From contig NZ_QLLO01000001.1 in assembly GCF_003259525.1 (NCBI RefSeq), positions 186,001 to 250,000 on the forward strand: 64,000 nucleotides of DNA, read 5' to 3'. Numbering within the stretch: the stretch's first letter is position 1; the number at the start of each line of letters is the position of its first letter. Shown one piece after another: positions 54,597-61,969 of this stretch. The translations under genes and the position numbers were made by a program. This DNA is from Olleya aquimaris (lineage in GTDB: Bacteria > Bacteroidota > Bacteroidia > Flavobacteriales > Flavobacteriaceae). The notes beneath the pieces are model-generated. The model saw only the letters and a program-made list of their open reading frames with translations, was not told where the DNA came from and did not search any database.

Positions 54597-55334
54597 ATGA
54601 TAGTATTTAAGTATATTTTTTGGACTCTTTATCGTATTTGGTTCTACATTTTGGTAGCATTACCCATTATTATCTTATTCCCTATTTTATTGCTATCTAT
54701 TTCAAAAGAGTCTTGGTACCCATATTTTTTTAAGTTAGCACGTTTTTGGGCAAGATTTATATTGGTAGGTATGGGATTTGTAACTAAAATTAAATACTTA
54801 CAAAAACCTGAGCCTAAAAAAAGTTACATGTTTATTGCTAACCATACCTCAATGGTTGATATCATGTTAATGCTAGTAACCGTTAAAAATCCGTTTGTAT
54901 TTGTTGGCAAAGCCGAATTGGCAAAAATCCCTTTGTTTGGTTTTTTCTATAAACGCACCTGTATTTTGGTTGATAGAAGTAGTGCTAAAAGTAGGCAGGC
55001 TGTGTTTTTAAGAGCTCAAAAAAGATTAAAACAAGGGTTAAGTATATGTATTTTTCCTGAAGGGTTAGTACCTGAAGAACATATTTTACTAGACGAATTT
55101 AAAGATGGTGCATTCCGTTTGGCCATAAACCATAAAACTCCAATTGTACCTATTACGTTTCCAGATAATAAACAAAGATTTTCTTATACTTTTTTTAGTG
55201 GTGGTCCTGGAATAATGAGAGCCACAATGCATCCATTTATTCCAACTGAAAAACTAACTATTGAAGATACCAAAGCTATAAACCAGCAGTCAAGACAAAT
55301 TATCTTAGACCAATTACAGAAAAACTTACTATAA
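54597..55334 (+). CDS. plsC: 1-acyl-sn-glycerol-3-phosphate acyltransferase PlsC
   Basis: PlsC makes phosphatidic acid from lysophosphatidic acid at the inner membrane. The 245-residue protein has an N-terminal membrane segment (about 7-32), the catalytic NHTSMVDIM (HX4D) near residue 78, a LVDRSSAKSRQ segment, the FPEG motif near residue 153 and PIVPITF near residue 182. It is divergent from trpS and ends at a bidirectional terminator. Confidence 0.94.
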   Translation: MIVFKYIFWTLYRIWFYILVALPIIILFPILLLSISKESWYPYFFKLARFWARFILVGMGFVTKIKYLQKPEPKKSYMFIANHTSMVDIMLMLVTVKNPFVFVGKAELAKIPLFGFFYKRTCILVDRSSAKSRQAVFLRAQKRLKQGLSICIFPEGLVPEEHILLDEFKDGAFRLAINHKTPIVPITFPDNKQRFSYTFFSGGPGIMRATMHPFIPTEKLTIEDTKAINQQSRQIILDQLQKNLL

Positions 55335-55335
55335 A

Positions 55336-55367
55336 AAAAAGCTACTTTGAAAACAAAGTAGCTTTTT
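55336..55367. terminator. bidirectional terminator between plsC and the sigma operon
   Basis: A 9-bp stem GCTACTTTG / CAAAGTAGC with an AAAA loop (55341-55362), A-run before and T-run after, so it can stop plsC on the plus strand and the convergent sigma/anti-sigma operon on the minus strand. Confidence 0.9.
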
Positions 55368-55416
55368 CCATCATTACTTTCCCTATCTAAAGGGATACTT
55401 TAAACTAAAAACTAAA

Positions 55417-56937
55417 CTAAAATCTATAACTAAATCCGGTGTATAACCCTAAGATGAAAGGGTTAAAATTACCAGACGTTTCATTGAATGCATTTAACTG
55501 GTATTTAAAAGTAGGCTCAAGATTAAACATTACAGTATTACTGAATTTGTAATTTAAACCAACTCCTATATTGGTACTAAAACTAAGCTCATTGATGTTG
55601 TTAGCTTCTCCAATTTTTGTTTTTACACCATTTAAATCGGATATAACTTCGTTGTCATTTAATACAAACGAACTAAAACCACCAATTAGATTAATACCAA
55701 AGCGTTTATCTAATATTTTATACTCTATTTCTAAAGGAATTTCATAGTAGCTCATACTTTGGTTAATTGCTGCGTTAAAGCTTTTACTAACTTCCATGAC
55801 ACTTACATTTTTAGCACTTATCATACTTAGTTCATGTCCATCACTTGTACTTGCAAAATCTACGTTTTTAAGAGTGGCAGTATTGTTAGAACTAGTTGTA
55901 AATTTTTCATAAACCACAACATCTTCTGTATTGTAGCTTAAATTTAAACGGTTAATACCAGATCTTACCGTTATTTTGTCATTTAAAGCATAGCCTACCT
56001 GAACTCCGTAACTGGTATTAACTTGTCCAGATTTTTTGTTTTGGTTAAATTGTTCGTGTATATGCGACCCTTGACCCATTGTGTTGTAATAAACAGGCGA
56101 AATGTTGGCATTTACACTCCACCTGTTATTTACTTCCTCTTTTTCAATAAGGTCTTCAGTATTGTTTTGGGCAATTGCATCTTCAATAGATGGTTTTTGC
56201 TGCTCTTTATTTTCTTCTTCTATTTTGTTTTGTGCAATAGCGTCATTAATACTATTGTTATTTTTAGTGTTGTCTAAATCTTTTTTATTGGTATTAAGAT
56301 TTGAATCTACAACCTCTGAATTTTTATTATTAATACTATTGCTGCTGTTTGTTGTATTTGCTGTGTTTGTATTTTGGCCAACCACATTAGTATTGGTATT
56401 GTTTGAAACAACACCATCTTGTTGCATTGTGCTTAATTTGTTTGTGTTGTTAGATAAGTTTGCTACACTACTAGAGGTTATATTAGTTTTATTGTAGTTG
56501 GTGTTTTTATCACTGGAATTAGAGTTTGAATTATCTGACTCCTCTGGAAGAGTATTAACAATTTGAGAATTATTGATTGTATTAGATTGATTTGTATTGT
56601 CTTGGCTATTAGAATTGTAGTCTTTTGAAGGAGTATTAAAAACATCCTTTGTCGTATTGTCTGTAGGTTGCGTATTATCTATATTTTTAGAATCTACAGT
56701 AGAAGGCATATTTGATGTATCTGTTGGGTTTAAAACAGATTTACTTAAAAACAGTAATAATGCTAAAGATGCTGCAATACCAGATAATTTTAACCATAAC
56801 GGAATTATAACAACCGGTTTATCCTGGTCTTTTTCTAATTGAGATTGAATGTTTTGCCAAACCTTTGGGTCTGGTTTGACTTCAAACTCTTTAAATTTCT
56901 CCTGAAATAGACGATCTATGTTCTTTTTTGTACTCAT
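55417..56937 (-). CDS. dual-membrane protein: anti-sigma-like N-terminus, inner-membrane helix, Asn-rich linker, outer-membrane beta-barrel
   Basis: The 506-residue product has a charged cytoplasmic N-terminus (about 1-44, with DRLFQEKFKEFEVKPDPKVW), one membrane helix (about 46-66), a low-complexity Asn/Thr/Ser-rich stretch (about 70-240), a short acidic region with two copies of DAIAQN (about 233 and 256), and a C-terminal region (about 272-506) of alternating hydrophobic strands that ends in aromatic YRF, the outer-membrane barrel signature. It starts on the base after the ECF sigma stop, the standard place for an anti-sigma factor. I infer a protein spanning both membranes that holds the sigma factor. 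I recall a reported Bacteroides family of dual-membrane anti-sigma factors with this layout. Confidence 0.8.
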   Translation of the reverse strand: MSTKKNIDRLFQEKFKEFEVKPDPKVWQNIQSQLEKDQDKPVVIIPLWLKLSGIAASLALLLFLSKSVLNPTDTSNMPSTVDSKNIDNTQPTDNTTKDVFNTPSKDYNSNSQDNTNQSNTINNSQIVNTLPEESDNSNSNSSDKNTNYNKTNITSSSVANLSNNTNKLSTMQQDGVVSNNTNTNVVGQNTNTANTTNSSNSINNKNSEVVDSNLNTNKKDLDNTKNNNSINDAIAQNKIEEENKEQQKPSIEDAIAQNNTEDLIEKEEVNNRWSVNANISPVYYNTMGQGSHIHEQFNQNKKSGQVNTSYGVQVGYALNDKITVRSGINRLNLSYNTEDVVVYEKFTTSSNNTATLKNVDFASTSDGHELSMISAKNVSVMEVSKSFNAAINQSMSYYEIPLEIEYKILDKRFGINLIGGFSSFVLNDNEVISDLNGVKTKIGEANNINELSFSTNIGVGLNYKFSNTVMFNLEPTFKYQLNAFNETSGNFNPFILGLYTGFSYRF

Positions 56938-57480
56938 TTATAACGATTGGGTATTTAATCCCATTTTATATTCAATTATTTTATCTTTTAATATTTGTCT
57001 AGCTCGTGCTAGATTAGATTTAGTTGTTCCAGATGTTATGGCTAACATGTCTGCAATTTCATTGTGTGAATAACCATCTAATACATATAAATTAAAAACC
57101 AATCTATATCTGTCAGGCAATTCTTGTATACATTTTAATAAAAAATCAATACTAACATCATCTTCTTCAATATCTACATTCTCGTCTACTATTGCTTCTT
57201 CATTTACTATGTCAAATACTTTTTGTGTTCTGTAACGTTGTAACACAGTATTTATAGTAATTCGTTTTAACCAACCTTCAAAACTACCTTTGTTATTGTA
57301 CTGTTTAATTTTATTAAAAATAGTTATAAATGCATCTTGTAAATTATCTTCAGCTTCTGCATAAGAGCTTGAATACTTTAAGCTAACAGAGAATAACTTG
57401 CTTGAAAAAAGCTGGTATAATTCGCTTTGTGCTTTGGTATCATTGGACTTGCATTTATGTATGAGTTGGTCTAAACTCAA
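56938..57480 (-). CDS. ECF-type RNA polymerase sigma factor
   Basis: A 180-residue sigma-70 family protein with region 2 (SSSYAEAEDNLQDAFITIFN, then KGSFEGWLKRITINTVLQRY) and region 4 (LPDRYRLVFNLYVLDGYSHN, then EIADMLAITSGTTKSNLARA), and nothing else, hence an ECF sigma. The start is a TTG at 57480. It is 31 bases after the lipoprotein stop and abuts the dual-membrane protein gene. An ECF-type promoter lies upstream of the lipoprotein gene, so the operon is probably autoregulated. Confidence 0.94.
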   Translation of the reverse strand: MSLDQLIHKCKSNDTKAQSELYQLFSSKLFSVSLKYSSSYAEAEDNLQDAFITIFNKIKQYNNKGSFEGWLKRITINTVLQRYRTQKVFDIVNEEAIVDENVDIEEDDVSIDFLLKCIQELPDRYRLVFNLYVLDGYSHNEIADMLAITSGTTKSNLARARQILKDKIIEYKMGLNTQSL

Positions 57481-57511
57481 TTTTAAAACAATGTATTAGT
57501 TAATACTCTTT

Positions 57512-57919
57512 TTACTCTTCTATTGGTACTTCCATTGTCAGGTAAATATCTTCGCCATCATCAGTTTCTCCTTGCCAGAATTTAAAAGTATAACTTCCAG
57601 TATCTGAAGCTAAAAACTCAAAAGAATTATTTGTAATTGCATTAATGGTTTGACAATTACCATTATCTGTTACAGAATTTATAACTGCAATAGTAATGAC
57701 GTTATCTGTTCTTACAGAATAAATATCATGAAAAACATGACAATCTGATGGTCTTAGATAAGTAAACTCTATTTGATAGGTTTCACCGTAAGTAAAGGAC
57801 TCTGGCATTGTCGCACTTATCACCGAAACAGGTTCTAAATAAGTTAGAGGAGGATTTTTATCCAAGCTACAGGATACCAATACAATAAGAGTAATTATAG
57901 CAGTAAAAAGCTTTTTCAT
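57512..57919 (-). CDS. hypothetical lipoprotein, first gene of the sigma operon
   Basis: From the ATG at 57919 the product is 135 residues with a lipoprotein signal MKKLFTAIITLIVLVSC. The mature part is beta-rich with two Cys (PSDCHVFHDIYSV and NGNCQTINAI) that could form a disulfide, and an acidic end. No family recognised. The frame is open to 57958 but that would place the start inside the predicted ECF promoter, so 57919 is preferred. Being the first gene of the operon, it may be a sensor component or an envelope-stress effector. Confidence 0.78.
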   Translation of the reverse strand: MKKLFTAIITLIVLVSCSLDKNPPLTYLEPVSVISATMPESFTYGETYQIEFTYLRPSDCHVFHDIYSVRTDNVITIAVINSVTDNGNCQTINAITNNSFEFLASDTGSYTFKFWQGETDDGEDIYLTMEVPIEE

Positions 57920-57949
57920 TTGTTTTATTAACTCAGGTTTGTTTATTGG

Positions 57950-57976
57950 TAGATGCATAAACTTTAAAAAGGTTGC
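57950..57976 (-). promoter_or_regulatory. predicted ECF sigma promoter of the sigma operon, GCAACC-N15-CATCTA
   Basis: On the minus strand GCAACC (57976-57971), 15 bases, then CATCTA (57955-57950). The AAC-type -35 and CxTCTA-type -10 with 15-16 spacing is the general ECF pattern. The surrounding 30 bases (57949-57978) match 59088-59117 on the other strand at 29 of 30 positions. The leader to the ATG at 57919 would be about 25 bases. Confidence 0.75.
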
Positions 57977-57983
57977 GTCATAA

Positions 57984-58013
57984 ATTAAAAAAATCCCGAA
58001 TATATCGGGATTT
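57984..58013 (-). terminator. recA terminator
   Basis: On the minus strand a 9-bp stem AAATCCCGA / TCGGGATTT (arms 57991-57999 and 58005-58013, five-base loop) followed by a T-run, immediately after the recA stop and before the ECF promoter. Confidence 0.9.
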
Positions 58014-58019
58014 TATGTT

Positions 58020-59024
58020 TTAAAGACTCTCTTTAATAGCGACTTTTATTTTTTCTTCCAGCTCCTCAAATAGTTCTGGATTATCTTTAATAATAAGCTT
58101 TACAGCATCTCTACCTTGTCCAAGCTTGGTGTCTTGATAACTAAACCATGACCCACTTTTTTTAATTATTTCTTTTTCTACAGCGACATCTAATATTTCT
58201 CCAACTTTACTAACACCTTCACCATACATAATATCAAACTCAGCCATTCTAAATGGTGGTGCTACTTTGTTTTTAACCACTTTAACTCGGGTTTTGTTAC
58301 CAAGTACTTCACCATTACTATCTTTAATTTGTGTAGATCGTCTAATATCCAAACGTACAGAAGCATAAAACTTAAGGGCATTACCACCAGTAGTCGTTTC
58401 TGGGTTACCAAACATAACACCAATTTTTTCACGTAACTGGTTAATAAATATTACAGTACAATTGGTTTTACTAATAGAAGCTGTTAGTTTTCTTAAAGCT
58501 TGAGACATTAAACGTGCATGTAATCCCATTTTAGAATCACCCATTTCTCCTTCAATTTCACTTTTAGGAGTTAATGCAGCAACCGAGTCAATAACAACTA
58601 TATCTATCGCTCCAGAACGAATTAAATTATCTGCAATTTCTAATGCTTGTTCACCATTATCAGGTTGAGAGATAATTAAATTATCAATATCAACTCCTAG
58701 TTTTTCGGCATAAAATCTATCAAAAGCATGCTCTGCATCAATAAAAGCAGCAATTCCACCCGCTTTTTGCGCTTCTGCAATAGCATGAAGTGTTAATGTT
58801 GTTTTACCAGAAGATTCTGGACCATATATCTCTATAACTCTACCTCTTGGGTATCCGCCAACGCCTAATGCAATATCTAAACCTAAAGACCCAGATGGGA
58901 TAGCATCTACATCCACCACAGCAGCGTCACTCATTTTCATTACTGTCCCTTTTCCGTAAGCTTTATCTAATTTATCTAATGTTAGCTGTAATGCTTTTAG
59001 TTTAGCGTCTTTTTCTTTACTCAT
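58020..59024 (-). CDS. recA: recombinase RecA
   Basis: RecA carries out homologous strand exchange and SOS induction. The 334-residue protein has the Walker [17 protein letters not shown] near residue 68, FIDAEHAFD, the Walker B region [15 protein letters not shown], and the L1/L2 DNA-binding loops [14 protein letters not shown] and [16 protein letters not shown]. It is full length, on the minus strand, closed by its own terminator. No clear LexA-type or housekeeping promoter was found in the upstream 60 bases by eye. Confidence 0.98.
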   Translation of the reverse strand: MSKEKDAKLKALQLTLDKLDKAYGKGTVMKMSDAAVVDVDAIPSGSLGLDIALGVGGYPRGRVIEIYGPESSGKTTLTLHAIAEAQKAGGIAAFIDAEHAFDRFYAEKLGVDIDNLIISQPDNGEQALEIADNLIRSGAIDIVVIDSVAALTPKSEIEGEMGDSKMGLHARLMSQALRKLTASISKTNCTVIFINQLREKIGVMFGNPETTTGGNALKFYASVRLDIRRSTQIKDSNGEVLGNKTRVKVVKNKVAPPFRMAEFDIMYGEGVSKVGEILDVAVEKEIIKKSGSWFSYQDTKLGQGRDAVKLIIKDNPELFEELEEKIKVAIKESL

Positions 59025-59089
59025 ACGTCTTTTTTATTATAATTTCTATGCTAAAATACTACTTTTTTAAAGAAATTTAATTTTCTCAC

Positions 59090-59116
59090 GCAACCTTTTT
59101 AAAGTTTTTGCATCTA
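59090..59116 (+). promoter_or_regulatory. predicted ECF sigma promoter of a short transcript, GCAACC-N15-CATCTA
   Basis: GCAACC (59090-59095), 15 bases, CATCTA (59111-59116). The 30 bases 59088-59117 match the sigma operon promoter region at 29 of 30 positions, although the flanks differ. Transcription would start near 59123 and run into the terminator at 59349. Confidence 0.72.
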
Positions 59117-59200
59117 CTTATTGAAGTGGAGAAATTATGCTATGAAAAAGAATTATTTAATCCGCTTTTTAAAATGTTAATCCTTGATAATTTTTAAGGT

Positions 59201-59293
59201 ATGAAATATTTAAAAAGATTAGTTTTTACAAAAACATTAGGCGTTTCAGTTGCTATTCTACTTAATAGCAGTTGTAAAGCCGATGGAGGTTAA
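59201..59293 (+). CDS. tiny lipoprotein-like ORF (30 residues)
   Basis: ATG at 59201 to TAA at 59291-59293. The product starts with basic residues (MKYLKRLVFTKT), has a hydrophobic stretch (LGVSVAILL) and ends SSCKADGG. It reads as a lipoprotein signal with the Cys at residue 25, leaving a mature peptide of only six residues; the residues before the Cys (NSS) are a weak lipobox. It is preceded by the predicted ECF promoter about 80 bases upstream and followed by a hairpin that begins at its stop codon. It may be translated, or the RNA itself may be functional. Confidence 0.45.
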   Translation: MKYLKRLVFTKTLGVSVAILLNSSCKADGG

Positions 59294-59341
59294 CTCGTAA
59301 CATTTTTTAATCCAAAACATTAAAAAATTATTAACGAGTTA
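59291..59341 (+). repeat. long imperfect hairpin at the end of the tiny ORF
   Basis: Outer arms TAACTCGT / ACGAGTTA (59291-59298 and 59334-59341) and inner arms ATTTTTTAAT / ATTAAAAAAT (59302-59311 and 59319-59328) pair, with a one-base bulge, a small internal loop and a seven-base terminal loop CCAAAAC. The stem contains the stop codon of the ORF at 59201, so translation and folding would compete. Confidence 0.7.
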
Positions 59342-59348
59342 GTCTATT

Positions 59349-59383
59349 AAAAGTCCTTTGCAAAGCGTAAAGGACTTTTTTTT
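59349..59383 (+). terminator. Rho-independent terminator of the short transcript
   Basis: An 11-bp stem AAAAGTCCTTT / AAAGGACTTTT (59349-59359 and 59369-59379) with a nine-base loop and continuing T-run. It follows no conventional gene, which is why it points to a short transcript upstream. Confidence 0.9.
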
Positions 59384-59392
59384 ACCCTTAAA

Positions 59393-59422
59393 TTGTCTAG
59401 GTCACTAAAAATAATACCTTTG
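59393..59422 (+). promoter_or_regulatory. promoter for trhO, TTG-N19-TACCTTTG
   Basis: TTG (59393-59395), exactly 19 bases, then TACCTTTG (59415-59422): a full match to the Bacteroidota consensus, 37 bases before the trhO ATG and just after the terminator. Confidence 0.75.
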
Positions 59423-59459
59423 CAAAAAACTTTTTATTAACACTTAAAACAAGTATAGC

Positions 59460-60524
59460 ATGCAACTGTACAACAAATTAAGCGCTAATGAAAGAGCAGA
59501 ACTTATTAAACAAGCAGGTAAAGAACGTTTAACACTATCGTTTTACCAGTATGCTCACATTAGCAATCCACAAGAATTTAGAGACCAATTATTTATTAAA
59601 TGGGACAGTTTAGACGTCCTAGGTCGTATTTATGTCGCAACCGAAGGGATTAATGCACAACTATCTCTTCCAGCAGATCATTTTGAAGCGTTTAAAAACC
59701 ATTTAGATAGTATCGATTTTTTAAAAGATGTTAGGCTTAACATTGCAATAGAACAAGATAATATGTCTTTTTTAAAGCTTAAAGTTAAAGTCCGAGAAAA
59801 AATTGTAGCAGATGGTTTAAACGATGACACTTTTGATGTCACTAATAAAGGCGTACACCTATCTGCTAAAGAATTTAATGATATGCTTGACAATCCAAAC
59901 ACCGTTTGTGTGGACATGCGTAATCATTACGAAAGCGAAATTGGGCATTTTGATGGAGCAGTAACACCAGATGTGGACACCTTTAGAGAATCTTTAGATA
60001 TCATAGAAGAAGATTTACGAGATCACAAGGAAGATAAAAACTTACTAATGTATTGTACAGGTGGTATACGTTGCGAAAAAGCAAGTGCCTATTATAAACA
60101 TAAAGGGTTTAAAAATGTCTATCAGTTGGAAGGTGGAATTATAGAATATACCAGACAAGTTAACGCAGAAGGCATCGAAAATAAATTTATTGGAAAGAAC
60201 TTTGTATTTGATGAGCGTCGTGCCGAAAAAATTAGTGACGATGTCATCGCGAAATGCCACCAATGTGGTAAACCTTGTGATACACATGTAAATTGTGCTA
60301 ATGATGCGTGCCATTTACTATTTATACAATGTGAAGACTGTAAAACAGAGATGGATAACTGCTGTTCTTCGACCTGTAAAGACATACACGCACTACCTTA
60401 TGAAGAACAAAAAGCTCTTAGAAAAGGACAAGGAAATAGTAACGATATCTTTAAAAAAGGACGTGCAGATCACTTACCATATAAAAAAGATTTACGTAAT
60501 ATTTTTGAAACACTTAAAAAGTAA
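59460..60524 (+). CDS. trhO: tRNA uridine(34) hydroxylase TrhO (rhodanese family)
   Basis: TrhO hydroxylates U34 of certain tRNAs to ho5U using oxygen. The 354-residue protein has the N-terminal domain with YVATEGINAQLSLP near residue 61, a rhodanese domain with VCVDMRNHYESEIGHFDGA near residue 150 and the active-site loop MYCTGGIRCEKA near residue 200, and a C-terminal Cys-rich part (CHQCGKPCDTHVNC and further CxxC pairs) that probably binds zinc. It is a single-gene unit with its own promoter and terminator. Confidence 0.94.
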   Translation: MQLYNKLSANERAELIKQAGKERLTLSFYQYAHISNPQEFRDQLFIKWDSLDVLGRIYVATEGINAQLSLPADHFEAFKNHLDSIDFLKDVRLNIAIEQDNMSFLKLKVKVREKIVADGLNDDTFDVTNKGVHLSAKEFNDMLDNPNTVCVDMRNHYESEIGHFDGAVTPDVDTFRESLDIIEEDLRDHKEDKNLLMYCTGGIRCEKASAYYKHKGFKNVYQLEGGIIEYTRQVNAEGIENKFIGKNFVFDERRAEKISDDVIAKCHQCGKPCDTHVNCANDACHLLFIQCEDCKTEMDNCCSSTCKDIHALPYEEQKALRKGQGNSNDIFKKGRADHLPYKKDLRNIFETLKK

Positions 60525-60544
60525 TAGCTTACTACATACAACAT

Positions 60545-60575
60545 AAAGCACGATAAAAGTTATCGTGCTTTTTTA
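60545..60575 (+). terminator. Rho-independent terminator after trhO
   Basis: A 12-bp stem AAAGCACGATAA / TTATCGTGCTTT (60545-60556 and 60560-60571) with a three-base loop and T-run, 20 bases after the stop codon. Confidence 0.9.
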
Positions 60576-60709
60576 TATTTTAAAGTCATCTAAATAATCT
60601 TATCTTTACAAATTAGAAGAGTTGTTACTGCGTTTTAGCTTGTACAACTAATTATTAATCGTCATCTTAAGGTTAATTCCCTAAGATTCAATATATACAC
60701 ATAAATAGT

Positions 60710-61969
60710 ATGGCTTGTCAAAGTTGCGCTACAGGTAAAGACGGACAACCAAAAGGTTGTAAGAATAACGGAACATGTGGTACAGATAGTTGCAATAAAT
60801 TAACCGTTTTTGATTGGTTAGCAAACATGTCTGTCCCTAATGGAGAAAAACCTTTTGATTGGGTTGAAGTCCGTTTTAAAAACGGTAGAAAACATTACTA
60901 TCATAATTCAGAAAATTTAACACTAAGTATCGGAGACATTGTTGCAACTCAAGCACAATCTGGTCATGATATTGGGATGGTTACCCTTACGGGAGAATTA
61001 GTTCGCGTTCAAATTAAACGCAAAAAAATAGATACCAAAAACGACGTTTGGAAAATCTACAGAAAAGCGTCTCAAAAAGATATTGATATTTGGAGCGACG
61101 CACGTGATAAAGAAGAACCAATGAAGGTTAAAGCGCGTCAATTTGCTATAGATTTGAAATTACAAATGAAAATTTCTGATATCGAGTTTCAGGGTGACGG
61201 AAGCAAAGCCACATTTTATTATACCGCAGAAGAACGAGTAGATTTTAGAGAGTTAATTAAAATTTACGCTAGAGAATTCAGAATTCGTATAGAAATGAAA
61301 CAAGTTGGTTTTCGTCAAGAAGCTTCAAGACTTGGTGGTATAGGCTCTTGTGGTCGCGAGTTGTGTTGCTCGACTTGGTTAACAGATTTTAGATCTGTAA
61401 GTACAAGTGCAGCACGTTACCAACAATTATCATTAAACCCACAAAAATTAGCAGGACAGTGTGGTAAGCTAAAATGCTGTTTAAATTACGAGTTAGATTC
61501 GTATTTAGATGCCTTAAAAGCATTTCCAAAAACAGACGCTAAATTATACACAGAAAAAGGAACAGCAGTATGCCAAAAAACAGATATTTTTAAGGGTCAT
61601 ATGTGGTATGCCTATGAAGGAGAATGGATGAATTGGCACTTAATTACTGCAGCTCAAGCTAAAGAAATAATAGAACTAAACAAGAAAAAAGAAAAAGTAG
61701 CAAGCTTAGAAGAATACGCTGCAGATATTGTTGTAGATACTAAAACAGAGTTTGAAAACGTTGTTGGTCAAGATAGTTTAACACGTTTTGATAGTCCAAA
61801 ACACAACAAAAAACGTAAAAACAATAGAAACCGTAATAAAAAATCAACACGTAATACTGTAGAAGCTAAATCTAATAATAACAATTCATCAAATAATAGA
61901 AAGCCAAAACGAAAGCCAAATAGAAAAAAACCACAAAACAATAACAATAAAACCAATGAGAGCAAGTAA
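60710..61969 (+). CDS. ricT: RicT (PSP1/YaaT family) iron-sulfur regulatory protein
   Basis: The 419-residue protein has the PSP1 core: WVEVRFKNGRKHYYHN near residue 46, FYYTAEERVDFRELIKIYA near residue 169, then GSCGRELCCSTWL and GQCGKLKCCLNYE near residues 217 and 253, the conserved Cys pairs. The N-terminus adds another Cys group (MACQSCATGK, then CKNNGTC and SCNK) that may bind a metal cluster. The last 55 residues are Lys/Asn/Arg-rich and disordered, resembling an RNA-binding tail. In B. subtilis RicT acts in mRNA processing; here it directly precedes gldH, overlapping it by 14 bases. Confidence 0.9.
   Translation: MACQSCATGKDGQPKGCKNNGTCGTDSCNKLTVFDWLANMSVPNGEKPFDWVEVRFKNGRKHYYHNSENLTLSIGDIVATQAQSGHDIGMVTLTGELVRVQIKRKKIDTKNDVWKIYRKASQKDIDIWSDARDKEEPMKVKARQFAIDLKLQMKISDIEFQGDGSKATFYYTAEERVDFRELIKIYAREFRIRIEMKQVGFRQEASRLGGIGSCGRELCCSTWLTDFRSVSTSAARYQQLSLNPQKLAGQCGKLKCCLNYELDSYLDALKAFPKTDAKLYTEKGTAVCQKTDIFKGHMWYAYEGEWMNWHLITAAQAKEIIELNKKKEKVASLEEYAADIVVDTKTEFENVVGQDSLTRFDSPKHNKKRKNNRNRNKKSTRNTVEAKSNNNNSSNNRKPKRKPNRKKPQNNNNKTNESK

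Larger units (their letters stand above)
59025..59459. other. 435-base region between recA and trhO
   Basis: This divergent gap is not empty. From left to right it holds the recA leader (minus), a predicted ECF promoter (59090-59116, plus), a 12-codon frame of doubtful meaning (59142-59180), a 30-codon lipoprotein-like ORF (59201-59293), a long hairpin (59291-59341), a strong terminator (59349-59383) and the trhO promoter (59393-59422). The elements together describe a separate short transcription unit of about 260 bases. Confidence 0.7.

Noticed and set aside
56023-56497. Two long open frames on the + strand opposite the Asn-rich linker of the dual-membrane protein
   Set aside because: They are the complement of a low-complexity Asn/Thr-coding stretch and give Phe/Leu/Val-rich nonsense with no start signal; the minus-strand gene fully explains the sequence.
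59142-59180. 12-codon frame (MKKNYLIRFLKC) near the predicted start of the short ECF transcript
   Set aside because: Too short to support from sequence alone; it could be a leader peptide, but nothing except position argues for it.
61768-61965. Open frame on the minus strand at the end of ricT
   Set aside because: It is the antisense of the Lys/Asn-rich tail, yielding a Leu/Phe repeat; no ribosome site or promoter.
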